From NCBI RefSeq assembly GCF_011742555.1, contig NZ_JAAQQR010000011.1, positions 1-64,000 of the forward strand: 64,000 bases of DNA, read 5' to 3'. The number at the start of each line of letters is the position of its first letter. The first letter of the stretch is position 1. Shown here piece after piece: positions 16,370 through 25,765 of the stretch. This stretch comes from Luteibacter jiangsuensis. GTDB taxonomy: Bacteria > Pseudomonadota > Gammaproteobacteria > Xanthomonadales > Rhodanobacteraceae. The translations under genes and the position numbers were made by a program. The notes under the pieces are model-generated. The model did no database searches. It worked only from the letters and a program-made list of their open reading frames with translations, and was not told the origin of the DNA.

Positions 16370-17857
16370 ATGAGCGAACAGCAGTTCGGAAGAATCCTTA
16401 CGCGCACGTTGCTTGCTACATGCATCGCAGCTGCCGCGGTATCGGTCACGGCATGCAGTGGTCACGGATCCACCCGCTCGGGCGGCGGTTCGGGCGGCAC
16501 GGTCCAGCCGGGTGGAGCCGGCGATACCGGCGGCGGGGGCGGCGCGGGCGACGGCGGTACGGGGGGAGGCACCGGCGGCACGGGCGGAGGCTCGGGTGGA
16601 ACAGGTGGCACCGGCGGTACGGGGGGCGGTAGCGGAGGCGGCGGCGCGGGTGGCGGCGACAACGGCGGGGGCGACAACGGCGGCGGAGGCACCGGCGGCG
16701 GTACGCCCGCGCCCAGCAACGCCGTCGGAGCCGTGACCACCGGTGCCGGCAACATCATCTCCGCCGTCGGCGGCGCGGTGTCCGGCGTGGGCGCGCAACT
16801 GCCGGCCACGACGGTACTCGGCGGCACGAGCGGTCTCGCCGAAGGCGCGGGCAGTGCCGTCGACGGTCTGGGCAACGCCATCACGACGCTTGGCGATGGT
16901 CTCAGCGACGGGCTTGGTCAGACGGGCAACATCGCCAACCCTGTGGGCACGACCACGGACAGCCTGGGCAACGTGGTGACGCAGGTGGGCGGGGCGGTGA
17001 ACGATCTGGGTGGCGGCGTCAGCACCGTCGGTGCGGGAACGCCCATCACACCCATCACGGCTGCCGTGGGAACGACCGTGTCGCTCGTAGGCAGCGGTGT
17101 GGAGCAGATCGGCGCGCGGCTCGACGGTGCCTTGGAATCCTCCACCGCCGACAGCTTGACCCAGGCCGTAAGCGACGTCGTCTCGCCTTTGGCAGGCGCG
17201 CTCGGTGACAGCACCTCGCCCATCGCGTCCGGCAACCTGGTGGCTGCTGCGGGCAATGCGGCAGGCAGCCTCGCGGGTGGCGGCAGCGCGGCGGTTGCCG
17301 GTCTCGGCGCCAACATTGCCGGTGCCTCGGTGCCGGGTGGGGCGGGCAATCTCACGGCGTCGCTTGGTACGACGGTGCAGAACGCGGGCAACGCGCTTGC
17401 GCCGCTGAGCACGGGCCTGCACAGCGGCCTCGGTAGTGCCGGGCCGGGTGCGGGAGATACCGTCGGTGCCACCCTCGCCGGCGCGACGACGACCGTGGCA
17501 GCGCTCGGCAGCACCGTGACGGCGGTGGGATCCGGGCCTCTGGCACCGCTTTCGCCGTTGACGTCCGCCGTGGGCAATACCGTGAGCGGCATCGGCAACG
17601 GCGCGACGGCGGCCGTCGGTTCGGGTGGGGCACTGTCGGGCGTGACGGGCGCCGCCAGCACCGTGGTCAACGGTGTGGCCGGTGCCACCGGAACCGGTGG
17701 TACCGCTGGCTCCGGTAGTCCGGGCATCGCCGGCGTCGTCGGCGGCGTGACCAACACCGTGGGTGGAGTCGTCGGCGGGCTCGTCGGCGGCATCACGGGC
17801 GGCACGACCGAAGCGGACAACCGGCCACTCAAGGGCCTGTTTGGTTCGCGCCGCTAA
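16370..17857 (+). CDS. Glycine-rich (collagen-like) repeat lipoprotein
   Basis: A 495-residue protein with ATG 16370, nine bases after CGGAGGA. A signal peptide ends in a lipobox VTAC with Cys29. About 80 residues of almost pure Gly with Thr/Ser/Asp follow, then about 370 residues of low-complexity repeats built on VG/LG, TT/TV and GNAL-like units (for example GTTVSLVGSGVEQIG). Such proteins are annotated in related genera as collagen-like triple-helix-repeat proteins, though true Gly-X-Y periodicity is weak here. A long surface fibre anchored by lipid is the likely form. The next gene encodes a TpsB-type transporter, so the two may act together. Confidence 0.75.
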   Translation: MSEQQFGRILTRTLLATCIAAAAVSVTACSGHGSTRSGGGSGGTVQPGGAGDTGGGGGAGDGGTGGGTGGTGGGSGGTGGTGGTGGGSGGGGAGGGDNGGGDNGGGGTGGGTPAPSNAVGAVTTGAGNIISAVGGAVSGVGAQLPATTVLGGTSGLAEGAGSAVDGLGNAITTLGDGLSDGLGQTGNIANPVGTTTDSLGNVVTQVGGAVNDLGGGVSTVGAGTPITPITAAVGTTVSLVGSGVEQIGARLDGALESSTADSLTQAVSDVVSPLAGALGDSTSPIASGNLVAAAGNAAGSLAGGGSAAVAGLGANIAGASVPGGAGNLTASLGTTVQNAGNALAPLSTGLHSGLGSAGPGAGDTVGATLAGATTTVAALGSTVTAVGSGPLAPLSPLTSAVGNTVSGIGNGATAAVGSGGALSGVTGAASTVVNGVAGATGTGGTAGSGSPGIAGVVGGVTNTVGGVVGGLVGGITGGTTEADNRPLKGLFGSRR

Positions 17858-17867
17858 GGCGGCCAAG

Positions 17868-17897
17868 GCGAAGGCGGCGCACGCGCGCCGCCTTCGC
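17868..17897. terminator. Perfect 13-pair hairpin between the lipoprotein and tpsB genes
   Basis: gcgaaggcggcgc / gcgccgccttcgc around an ACGC loop, 11 bases after the lipoprotein stop. There is no T-run, so it is more likely an mRNA-stabilising or attenuating hairpin than a full terminator. It could set unequal expression of the two genes. Confidence 0.6.
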
Positions 17898-17926
17898 GAT
17901 ATCCGCGCCACCCCCAAGGAGAGTTC

Positions 17927-19591
17927 ATGAATCGATGGCTCGGGTGCCTTCTGGGCATGACCGTCGTGTGTTCCACCCCGGCGCAGGTTCGTGCGCCAGC
18001 CAACCCGCTACAGACCCTTCCGCGCGCCGAGACACCTCGGCAGGCGCCGTCGGTGACCGTGAACGTGAAGGCGCCGAACCCCGCACTCGAAGCCTTGCTG
18101 GCTACCCGTGTGACGCCCTCGCGTTTCGATGTGGTAGGGGTGAAGTCCATTCCCTTCGCCGACGTCGCGGCCATCTTCGCGCCCATGCGTGGAATGGAAT
18201 CGACGGTTCGCGATCTGGTCGCCGCGGCCGATCGCGTCACCGCCATGTACAAGGCCCGCGGTTACGCGCTGTCCTTCGCATTCGTTCCCAATCAGACGCT
18301 CGCCGGCGGCATCGTGAAGATCCAGGTGGTGGAAGGATACGTCGCGAACGTGGCGATACGCGGCGACGCCGGCAACCTCGAACCGCGCATCAAGGCAATG
18401 GCGGCCCACATCGTCGGCGAACGGCCGTTGCGTCAGGCCACCTTCGAGCGCTACACCCAATTACTCGGACTCCTGCCCGGTCTGAAGGTGGCGGCGAACG
18501 TGCCACCGCCCACAACGACGGACGGTGCCACCCGGTTGGATCTCGACGTGTCGCGACAGCGCTACGACATGAGTTACGGGCTCGATTTCAATCATCCGGG
18601 AACGCAGGGCGTGTTTTCCCTCATCGAGAATGGTCTCTCGCCCTTGGGCGAACAGCTGAGCGTGTCGACGCTGTTCCCCAACGGCGGAGGGCAGCGCTTC
18701 TATTCCGCGGCCTATGTGCAGCCCATCGGCTCCCGCGGGTGGCAGGCCAAGGTGGACGCGAGCCGCTACTGGGGGCAGCCCGATACCGACGAGCAATTGT
18801 CGTCGTACCTCGACCACAGGCTCGAGCAGGACCGGCTGGCGCTGACGGCGCTGTATCCGCTGGTGCTCGCCAACACGCGGAGGGTGAACCTGGCGATGGG
18901 CGCCTATGCCTCCCGCCAGGACGACAGATACCGGAACGTGGATACGGGCGCGTCTATTGCCCTGCGTTCCAGTGTGCGTGTACTCAACGCGGAGCTGTCT
19001 TCGCTGAGCGTGGAGGCCGGGCACACACTCCAGTTCGCTTTTGCGCTGGCACATGGCTTCGGCGGACTGGGCGCGTACTCGCGCGTCGTGAGCAACGTTG
19101 GTGCGGTGGGCCTGGCGATGCCCGACCTGGCATTCACCCGTTACACGGCGAACGCGAGCTGGTCGCGGCAGTGGGCGCACAAGCTCGGAACGGTACTGCG
19201 AGCCACGGGCCAGTACAGCCACGACGCCTTGCCGTCGACGGAGCAGATCAACTTTGGCGGACAGAATTTCGCGCTCGCCTACGATCCTGGCGACGCGGCG
19301 GGGGACAGTGGCTGGGCCGCCTCGGGGGAACTGAACCGTGCCTTCGCACCGGGTGCGGGGTGGATCGACTCTGTGACGCCGTATGTGGCCTATCAAGCGG
19401 CACGCGTGTATCTGAACGGCGCGCGGCCCTTCGTCGATCGACTGGACTCGGCGGTGGTCGGTGTGCGCGCTTCTGACAAGAAGCACTATGCGATCGACTT
19501 CGCGCTGGCCTGGCCGACGGCCGACAAACCACCCGAAAGCAAGGATCGCGACATGCGCTGGAACCTTACGTTCAGCTACAAACTCATGTGA
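17927..19591 (+). CDS. ShlB/FhaC/HecB-type two-partner-secretion transporter (TpsB)
   Basis: A 554-residue protein with a signal peptide (about 1-23) and a Pro-rich linker. Two POTRA domains follow, roughly 60-130 (FDVVGVKSIPFADVAAIF) and 135-200 (GGIVKIQVVEGYVANVAIRG). A beta-barrel of alternating strands ends WNLTFSYKLM, an aromatic/hydrophobic end suited to the BAM machinery. TpsB proteins move large TpsA exoproteins across the outer membrane. No TpsA with a haemagglutinin-type TPS domain lies in the window. The only neighbour is the repeat lipoprotein 69 bases upstream, which may be the cargo or a surface partner. Confidence 0.88.
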   Translation: MNRWLGCLLGMTVVCSTPAQVRAPANPLQTLPRAETPRQAPSVTVNVKAPNPALEALLATRVTPSRFDVVGVKSIPFADVAAIFAPMRGMESTVRDLVAAADRVTAMYKARGYALSFAFVPNQTLAGGIVKIQVVEGYVANVAIRGDAGNLEPRIKAMAAHIVGERPLRQATFERYTQLLGLLPGLKVAANVPPPTTTDGATRLDLDVSRQRYDMSYGLDFNHPGTQGVFSLIENGLSPLGEQLSVSTLFPNGGGQRFYSAAYVQPIGSRGWQAKVDASRYWGQPDTDEQLSSYLDHRLEQDRLALTALYPLVLANTRRVNLAMGAYASRQDDRYRNVDTGASIALRSSVRVLNAELSSLSVEAGHTLQFAFALAHGFGGLGAYSRVVSNVGAVGLAMPDLAFTRYTANASWSRQWAHKLGTVLRATGQYSHDALPSTEQINFGGQNFALAYDPGDAAGDSGWAASGELNRAFAPGAGWIDSVTPYVAYQAARVYLNGARPFVDRLDSAVVGVRASDKKHYAIDFALAWPTADKPPESKDRDMRWNLTFSYKLM

Positions 19592-19648
19592 CCCGTCCTT
19601 CACGGACTCGGCGGCAACATCTTGCGACCGCAAGCACCGAGCCCTGTC

Positions 19649-20758
19649 ATGCCCCTGTCCCTGGTCCCCCCGCCGATCCGCTTCGACGAGTCCCTGGAAC
19701 ATGTGGAGCCCGACGAGGCCGAGACGGCGGAGCAGCTGATCGAGACACTCACGCGGATCAACCAGACCACCCTGGAGCACGAAAAGCATGCCCACCGCTC
19801 GGTGCATGCGAAGAGCCACGCGCTGTTGACCGGCGAGTTGATCGTGCCCGACGACCTGCCTCGGGAGTTGGCGCAAGGATTGTTCGCGCGTCCTGGGACT
19901 TATCCCCTGGTGATGCGCATGTCCACCGTTCCGGGCGACCTGCTGGACGACAGCGTGTCGACCCCGCGCGGCATGGCCCTGAAAATCATCGGCGTGGAGG
20001 GCGAACGGCTCCCCGGCAGCGACGGCGACCTCACGCAGGATTTCGTGCTGGTGAACGGGCCGGTGTTCTCCACGCCTAACGCGAAGCGCTTTTCGGCATC
20101 ACTGAAACTGGTGGCCGCGACGACCGATCGTGCGGAAGGCGCGAAGAAAGCGCTGTCGGCCGTGCTTCGTGGCACGGAACGCGTTATCGAAGCATTCGGA
20201 GGCAAGAGCGCGACGCTTCTCAGCCTTGGCGGCCAGCCCGAAACGCATCCGCTCGGCGACACCTATTACAGCCAGGCACCCATCCGTTTCGGCGAGTACG
20301 TGGTGAAGGTATCCGTGGCGCCGCGGTCGCCGAACCTCACGGCGCTCACCGATGCCGAACTCAACGTCAACGGCAAGCCGAATGGCTTGCGCGAAGCGAT
20401 GGTGAACCATTTCGCCGAGCAGGGCGGTGAGTGGGATCTGCGCGTGCAGTTCTGCACGGACCTGGACACGATGCCGATCGAGGACGCCTCGGTGCGTTGG
20501 CCGGAGGAGAAGAGTCCTTACATCGACGTTGCCCGTATCGTCGTGCCGCCGCAGCCTGCGTGGAACGCCGCGCGCCGCGCTGCCATCGACGACGGCATGG
20601 CCTTCAGTCCCTGGCACGGGCTGGCCGCGCATCGGCCGCTCGGCTCCGTGATGCGCGCGCGTCGCGTGGCCTACAAGGTGATGGCGAAGTTTCGCGCGCA
20701 CCACAACAACGTCGTTATCAGCGAGCCGCGTTCCATAACGGAGCTGGATCTGACTTAG
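19649..20758 (+). CDS. Catalase-family haem protein
   Basis: A 369-residue protein from ATG 19649. It shows a short catalase core: the distal His in RSVHAKSHALLTGEL, the VMRMSTVPGD strand, then RGMALKIIGVEGERL and DFVLVNGPVFSTPNAKRF. It is shorter than classical catalases and resembles the compact catalase-like proteins often annotated as catalase family protein, some of which are peroxidases. No signal peptide. It is a single gene downstream of tpsB with REP-like DNA behind it. Substrate not deducible. Confidence 0.8.
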   Translation: MPLSLVPPPIRFDESLEHVEPDEAETAEQLIETLTRINQTTLEHEKHAHRSVHAKSHALLTGELIVPDDLPRELAQGLFARPGTYPLVMRMSTVPGDLLDDSVSTPRGMALKIIGVEGERLPGSDGDLTQDFVLVNGPVFSTPNAKRFSASLKLVAATTDRAEGAKKALSAVLRGTERVIEAFGGKSATLLSLGGQPETHPLGDTYYSQAPIRFGEYVVKVSVAPRSPNLTALTDAELNVNGKPNGLREAMVNHFAEQGGEWDLRVQFCTDLDTMPIEDASVRWPEEKSPYIDVARIVVPPQPAWNAARRAAIDDGMAFSPWHGLAAHRPLGSVMRARRVAYKVMAKFRAHHNNVVISEPRSITELDLT

Positions 20759-20769
20759 GAGCGCCCTTT

Positions 20770-20850
20770 GTGGGAGCCGCTTCAGCGGCGATGGCTGCTC
20801 GCGGCAGACTTGCCCGTTGCCGCGGGATCGCCGGCATAGCCGGCTCCCAC
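20770..20850. repeat. REP-like palindromic repeat
   Basis: Starts gtgggagccgcttcagcggc and ends gatcgccggcatagccggct plus cccac. Same unit and orientation as the copies at 9250-9437. It sits between two convergent genes (catalase-like and phbB). Confidence 0.85.
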
Positions 20851-20859
20851 AGTGCGCTC

Positions 20860-21600
20860 CTACCACCCCATGTAGTGGCCGCCGTTGATCGCGAGGTTGG
20901 AGCCGGTGATCCAGCTGGAATCCTCCGAGGTGAGGAACGCGACGGCATGCGCGATCTCTTCGGGTCTGCCGAGGCGGCCGACCGGGATCTGCGCGATGAT
21001 CTTTGCGCGGATGTCCTCGGGGACGGCCATGACCAGATCGGTGCCGACGTAACCGGGCGAGACGGTGTTCACCGTGATGCCGAAGCGCGCGTTCTCCTGC
21101 GCCAGCGAGATGGTGAAGCCGTGCACGCCGGCTTTCGCCGCGGCGTAGTTGGCCTGGCCATACTGGCCCTTCTGACCGTTGATCGAACTGATCTGGACGA
21201 TGCGCCCCCACTGTCGGGAGCGCATGCCCTCGATCACCGGGCGGGTGACGTTGAAGCAGGCGTTGAGGTTGGTGTTCACCACCTCGGTCCACTGCTGGTA
21301 GTCCATCTTGTGGAAGGTGGTGTCGCGGGTGATGCCGGCGTTGTTCACCAGGATCTCGACGGGCCCGGCCAGGTCTTCCACCGCGCGCACCATTGTCTCC
21401 GCCGAGACGGGATCGGAGACGTCGCCCGGCACCATCACGACGTCGATGCCGTCGCGGATCATGTCTTCGCGCCACGCGGCCGCCCGGGCTTCGTCGCGGA
21501 AATTGGTGGCGACCCGGTGGCCCTGGCGGGCAAGGTAGCGCACGATCGCCGTTCCGATGCCGCCCGTGCCGCCGGTCACCAGTGCCGTTCGCTGCGTCAT
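20860..21600 (-). CDS. phbB: Acetoacetyl-CoA reductase (SDR family)
   Basis: A 246-residue short-chain dehydrogenase that reduces acetoacetyl-CoA to 3-hydroxybutyryl-CoA with NADPH for polyhydroxybutyrate synthesis. It shows the nucleotide-binding TGGTGGIGTA, the NNAG in LVNNAGITRD, the catalytic Ser in QISSINGQKGQYGQ and the YxxxK in NYAAAKAG. The length from ATG 21600 equals the usual PhbB length. An in-frame ATG at 21612 has a worse-placed ribosome-binding site. No other PHB gene is in the window. Confidence 0.88.
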   Translation of the reverse strand: MTQRTALVTGGTGGIGTAIVRYLARQGHRVATNFRDEARAAAWREDMIRDGIDVVMVPGDVSDPVSAETMVRAVEDLAGPVEILVNNAGITRDTTFHKMDYQQWTEVVNTNLNACFNVTRPVIEGMRSRQWGRIVQISSINGQKGQYGQANYAAAKAGVHGFTISLAQENARFGITVNTVSPGYVGTDLVMAVPEDIRAKIIAQIPVGRLGRPEEIAHAVAFLTSEDSSWITGSNLAINGGHYMGW

Positions 21601-21655
21601 GCCTTGCTTCATCCTCGCGCAATCCCGTGGTGGCCCGTCGCCGGGCAAACGATTC

Positions 21656-22540
21656 TTATAGCGTCGCCGCGGCGCCAAGACTACTGCGGCGAAGCGACGC
21701 AGGCTTGAACGCGAGCAGCGCGTCACGAAGAAGCCCGTCGGGCGTGGTCGCGGCGGACTGCGCCGTCACCCCCAGCCGGTCGAGCGCCGCGCGCAATGCG
21801 GGCAGGGGATCGTGGGCGTCGACGGGCAGGGCGGCCGTGGATTTGGAGAGCTTCCGCCCCTCGGCGTCGAGCACCAGCGGAAGGTGGAGGTATCCCGGGG
21901 TGGGCAGTCCGAGCAGGTGCTGCAGGTGGATCTGCCTGGCGGTGGAATCGAGCAGGTCGGCCCCCCTCACGACGTGGGTAACGCCCTGGTCGGCGTCGTC
22001 GACCACGCAGGCCAGCTGATAGGACCAGAGCCCCTCCACACGCCGGATCACGAAGTCTCCCGCGGCCTCGCGGAGGTTCTCGGCCTGTGGGCCTTGCAGG
22101 TCGTCGGTCCAGCGGAGGGTGAGGTCCGGCGTGAGCAGGCGCCATGCGGGCGGTCGGGACGGATCGGGCGGCGCTACGCAGAGGCCGTCGCGATGGAAGC
22201 CCCCCGCGGCGGCCAGGTCGGTGCGGCTGCACCAGCACGGAAAGAGCCGGCCCTCGTTCCGCAGGCGCTCGAAGGCCGCGGCGTAAAGGGGTTGCCGCTG
22301 CGACTGGTAGACCGGCGGCGCGTCCGCCGACAAGCCAAAGGCATACAGGGTAGCCAGGATGGACGCCGCCGACCCGGGAACCTCCCGGGGCGGGTCGATG
22401 TCTTCGATGCGCACGAGCCATTCGCCTCCGGCATGCCGCGCCACCAGCCAGCTTCCCACCGCGGCCACGAGGGAGCCGAAGTGGAGGGCGCCGGTGGGCG
22501 AGGGCGCGAAGCGTCCGCGGTAGCGTGGCCTGGTCGTCAT
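21656..22540 (-). CDS. gluQ: Glutamyl-Q tRNA(Asp) synthetase
   Basis: A 294-residue truncated glutamyl-tRNA synthetase lacking the anticodon-binding domain. It attaches Glu to queuosine of tRNA-Asp. Seen: GRFAPSPTGALHFGSL (HIGH-type motif), zinc-site Cys in CWCSRTD, RIEDIDPPRE, and KLSKS as the KMSKS-type motif. ATG 22540 (MTTRPRYRGRF) gives the family length; an earlier in-frame Met adds eight unlike residues. It lies 55 bases upstream of phbB on the same strand, apparently unrelated in function. Confidence 0.92.
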   Translation of the reverse strand: MTTRPRYRGRFAPSPTGALHFGSLVAAVGSWLVARHAGGEWLVRIEDIDPPREVPGSAASILATLYAFGLSADAPPVYQSQRQPLYAAAFERLRNEGRLFPCWCSRTDLAAAGGFHRDGLCVAPPDPSRPPAWRLLTPDLTLRWTDDLQGPQAENLREAAGDFVIRRVEGLWSYQLACVVDDADQGVTHVVRGADLLDSTARQIHLQHLLGLPTPGYLHLPLVLDAEGRKLSKSTAALPVDAHDPLPALRAALDRLGVTAQSAATTPDGLLRDALLAFKPASLRRSSLGAAATL

Positions 22541-22733
22541 GGGAAGGATTGAGACGTTTCTCATGCTTGCTGAAGCCGGAGGCGGACAAGTGTAGGCGAA
22601 GCCTTCGGCGCAGAACCGCACGGAACCTGCGCCCCGCGCCCGGTAACGGCTTCCGGCATTGAATCGTTAACCCTTCGCCCCGAAAACTTGCACCAGGCGG
22701 CGCCATCGCCAGCCGCCATGAGAGAGACAGATC

Positions 22734-23624
22734 ATGTTCAAACGCATCGCCCTGTTCGTCGCCACCAACCTGGCCGTCATATTCCTGCTTACCTGCGTCG
22801 TGCACGTTCTCGGCATCGACCAGTGGGCCGCGCAGCGCGGCATGGGCATCGGGGGCCTCATCGTTTTCGCCTCGGTCTTCGGCATGGGCGGCGCCTTCAT
22901 CTCGCTGGCCATCTCGAAGTGGACCGCGAAGATGTCCACCGGCGCCAAGGTAATCACCGAGCCGCGCAACGAGTCCGAGCGCTGGCTGCTCGAGACCGTG
23001 CGCCGCCATGCCGAGAAGGCGGGCATCGGCATGCCGGAGGTGGCCGTCTACGACGCGCCCGAGATGAACGCCTTCGCCACCGGCATGACGCGCAACAACG
23101 CCCTGGTGGCGGTCAGCACGGGTCTGCTCCAGCAGATGGACCGGGAACAGGTGTCCGCCGTGCTGGGCCACGAGATCGGCCACGTCGCCAACGGCGACAT
23201 GGTCACGCTGACCCTGATCCAGGGCGTGCTCAACACCCTGGTGATCGTGCTGGCCCGCATCGTGGGCCGGGTGGTGGACAGCTGGCTGAGCGGCGGTCGC
23301 GAGCGCGACGGCGAGGGCGGCATCGGCTATTTCGTCGTGGTGATGGTGCTGCAGATCGTGTTCGGCCTGTTCGCCTCCATGATCGTCATGTGGTTCTCGC
23401 GCTGGCGCGAGTTCCGCGCCGACGCCGCGGGCGCCCAGCTGGCCGGCCGGGGCTCGATGATCTCGGCCCTGCAGCGCCTGTCCGGCAACCACGGCGACAC
23501 GTCGCTGCCGCAGTCGATCCAGGCGTTCGGCATCTCCGGTCACCTGGCCACGGGTCTGAAGCGCCTCTTCATGAGCCACCCGCCCATCGAGGAGCGCATC
23601 GCCGCCCTTCAGGCCGCACGCTGA
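22734..23624 (+). CDS. htpX: Membrane protease HtpX
   Basis: A 296-residue M48 zinc protease of the inner membrane that degrades damaged membrane proteins. Hydrophobic segments lie at about 4-24, 35-55, 155-175 and 195-215. The zinc motif HEIGH is in VLGHEIGHVANGD, with the third ligand Glu in WREFRADAAGA. Heat-shock gene by family; htpG follows, so two stress-protein genes are adjacent although a terminator separates them. Confidence 0.96.
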   Translation: MFKRIALFVATNLAVIFLLTCVVHVLGIDQWAAQRGMGIGGLIVFASVFGMGGAFISLAISKWTAKMSTGAKVITEPRNESERWLLETVRRHAEKAGIGMPEVAVYDAPEMNAFATGMTRNNALVAVSTGLLQQMDREQVSAVLGHEIGHVANGDMVTLTLIQGVLNTLVIVLARIVGRVVDSWLSGGRERDGEGGIGYFVVVMVLQIVFGLFASMIVMWFSRWREFRADAAGAQLAGRGSMISALQRLSGNHGDTSLPQSIQAFGISGHLATGLKRLFMSHPPIEERIAALQAAR

Positions 23625-23628
23625 GGGC

Positions 23629-23693
23629 GACCCTGCGAAACGCAGGGTCCCTCACCTTCCTAAGGGCCCCGGCCACCCGCCGGGGCCTTTTTT
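23629..23693 (+). terminator. Hairpin plus intrinsic terminator after htpX
   Basis: First a nine-pair hairpin (gaccctgcg / cgcagggtc, 23629-23649) of the REP type seen also at 25631. Then ggccccggc / gccggggcc (23665-23687) followed by a run of T, which is the terminator proper. Confidence 0.88.
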
Positions 23694-23749
23694 CGTCTTG
23701 AGCCAATCCCCATACTCCGGGGCCTGTCCCACCCTGAAGGAACGGCACC

Positions 23750-25615
23750 GTGAGCCAGGAAACCCGTAAGTTCGAAGCCGAGGTCGCCCAGGTACTCCAC
23801 CTGGTGACCCATTCCCTCTACTCGCACAAGGAAATCTTCCTGCGCGAGCTGATCTCCAACGCCTCCGACGCCTGCGACAAGCTGCGTTTCGAAGCGCTGG
23901 CCGATCCCTCCCTGACCGACGGCGATGCGGATCTGCGCATCCAGGTCACGTGGGATCCGGACGCGCGGACCATCAGCGTGCGCGACAACGGCATCGGCAT
24001 GAGCCGGGAGGAAGTGGTCGCCAACATCGGCACCATCGCCAGCTCGGGGACGCGCCGCTACCTCGAGGCGCTCTCCGGCGAACAGAAGGCCGACGCCCGC
24101 CTCATCGGCCAGTTCGGCGTGGGCTTCTACTCGGCCTTCGTCGTCGCCGACAAGGTCACCGTGATCACCCGCCGTGCCGGCCAGCCCGCCGTGGCCGGCG
24201 TGCGCTGGGAAAGCGACGGCAAGGGCGAATACACGCTGGAGGACACCAACGTCAGCGAGCGCGGCACCACGGTGGTGCTGCACCTGAAGGCCGACGAGGA
24301 CGAATTCCTCAAGCCGTGGACGCTGCGCGGCGCCATCACGAAGTACTCCGACCACGTCGCATTCCCGATCCGCATGCCCGCCGAAAAGGACGGCAAGCCG
24401 GATCCGACGGAGTGGACCACGGTCAACTCCGCATCGGCACTGTGGTCGCGCGCCAAGAGCGAGATCACCGACGAGGAATACCAGAACTTCTACAAGGCGC
24501 TGGGCCACGATTTCAACGACGCGCTGGCCTGGACGCACAATCGGGTCGAGGGCAACCAGAGCTTCACGACGCTGCTCTACGTGCCCGAGCAGCCGCCCTT
24601 CGACCTGATGATGGGCGGCCGTGACGAGCGCAAGGGCCTGAAGCTCTACATCAAGCGCGTCTTCATCATGGACGCCGCCGAAGAGCTGCTGCCGAACTAC
24701 CTGCGCTTCGTGCGTGGCGTGGTGGATGCCGACGATCTGCCGCTGAACGTCAGCCGCGAAATCCTCCAGCACAACCGCCAACTGGAGCAGATCAAGGCGC
24801 GCTGCGTGAAGGGCGTGCTCGACCTGCTCGAGCGCATTGCACGCGACGAGCCGGAAAAGTTCGCGACCTTCCTCACCGGTTTCGGCAACACGCTGAAGGA
24901 AGGCATCGTCGAGGACACGGCCAATCGCGAGCGCATCGCCAAGCTTCTGCGCTTCGCCTCCACGAAGGGCGACGGCCCGGCGAAAACGGTCTCGCTCGAT
25001 GACTACATCGGGCGCATGGCGGTCGGGCAGGACACCATCTGGTACGTCACGGCCGACAGCTACGCCGCGGCCGCCGGCAGCCCGCAACTGGAAGCGTTGA
25101 AGGCCAAGGACATCGAAGTGCTGCTGATGTCCGACCGGGTGGACGAGTGGATGCTCGGTTACCTCACCGAATACGGCGGCAAGCGGTTGCGCAATGTCGC
25201 CAAGGGCGAATTCCCGCTGGACGAGGCCGACAAGGCGAAGCAGGAAGCGGCGGCCGAGGCGGCGAAGCCGCTGCTCGAACGCACGAAGACGTTGCTCGGC
25301 GATCGCGTCAAGGAGGTTCGCGTTTCGGCCCGCCTCACCGATTCGCCGTCGTGCCTGGCGCTGGCCGACTTCGATCTGGCGCCACACCTCGCTCGCCTGT
25401 TGCGCGAAGCGGGGCAGGACGTGCCGGACGCGAAGCCGGTGCTCGAACTCAACCCGGACCACCCGTTGGTGAAGCGTCTGGCGAGCGAGACCGACGACGC
25501 GAAGGCGGCTGACCTGGCCGGCCTGCTGTTCGAACAGGCGGAAATCACCGCGGGTGCGCAACTGGCCGATCCGGCCGGGTTCGTGCAGCGCATGAACCGG
25601 GTGCTGCTGGGCTGA
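23750..25615 (+). CDS. htpG: Molecular chaperone HtpG (Hsp90)
   Basis: A 621-residue Hsp90 with GTG start at 23750, preceded by an AAGGAA-type ribosome-binding site. The GHKL ATPase has ELISNASDACDKLR, RDNGIGMSREE and GQFGVGFYSAF. The middle domain has the catalytic-loop Arg region LNVSREILQHN, and a C-terminal dimerisation domain follows. Full length for the family. It is read from its own upstream region after the htpX terminator. Confidence 0.97.
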   Translation: MSQETRKFEAEVAQVLHLVTHSLYSHKEIFLRELISNASDACDKLRFEALADPSLTDGDADLRIQVTWDPDARTISVRDNGIGMSREEVVANIGTIASSGTRRYLEALSGEQKADARLIGQFGVGFYSAFVVADKVTVITRRAGQPAVAGVRWESDGKGEYTLEDTNVSERGTTVVLHLKADEDEFLKPWTLRGAITKYSDHVAFPIRMPAEKDGKPDPTEWTTVNSASALWSRAKSEITDEEYQNFYKALGHDFNDALAWTHNRVEGNQSFTTLLYVPEQPPFDLMMGGRDERKGLKLYIKRVFIMDAAEELLPNYLRFVRGVVDADDLPLNVSREILQHNRQLEQIKARCVKGVLDLLERIARDEPEKFATFLTGFGNTLKEGIVEDTANRERIAKLLRFASTKGDGPAKTVSLDDYIGRMAVGQDTIWYVTADSYAAAAGSPQLEALKAKDIEVLLMSDRVDEWMLGYLTEYGGKRLRNVAKGEFPLDEADKAKQEAAAEAAKPLLERTKTLLGDRVKEVRVSARLTDSPSCLALADFDLAPHLARLLREAGQDVPDAKPVLELNPDHPLVKRLASETDDAKAADLAGLLFEQAEITAGAQLADPAGFVQRMNRVLLG

Positions 25616-25630
25616 CGCACAAGGCGCTGG

Positions 25631-25702
25631 GTTCCCGCCTTCGCGGGAACGACGGCATGCGGCACCCGATGGACCCGCCGTCGCCCCTGCGAAAGCAGGG
25701 GC
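25631..25702. repeat. REP-type palindromes downstream of htpG
   Basis: Two palindromes: gttcccgc-cttc-gcgggaac (25631-25650) and gcccctgc-gaaa-gcaggggc (25683-25702). This is a second repeat type, different from the gtgggagccg unit. They may also stop or protect the htpG transcript. Confidence 0.75.
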
Positions 25703-25765
25703 CCAGTGCCTAATGCCCGCATGGGCGCGTGACGCTTCATTACGCACGCTGCTATCGTCCGCGCA

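Noticed and set aside
16490-16720. Dense GGC/GGT repeats looked like a CRISPR-like or satellite array
   Set aside because: No spacer-repeat period; it is the coding sequence of the Gly tract.
16274-17917. 547-codon antisense frame across the Gly-rich lipoprotein gene
   Set aside because: Produced by the GGC/GGT repeats; the + strand frame has lipobox and ribosome-binding site.
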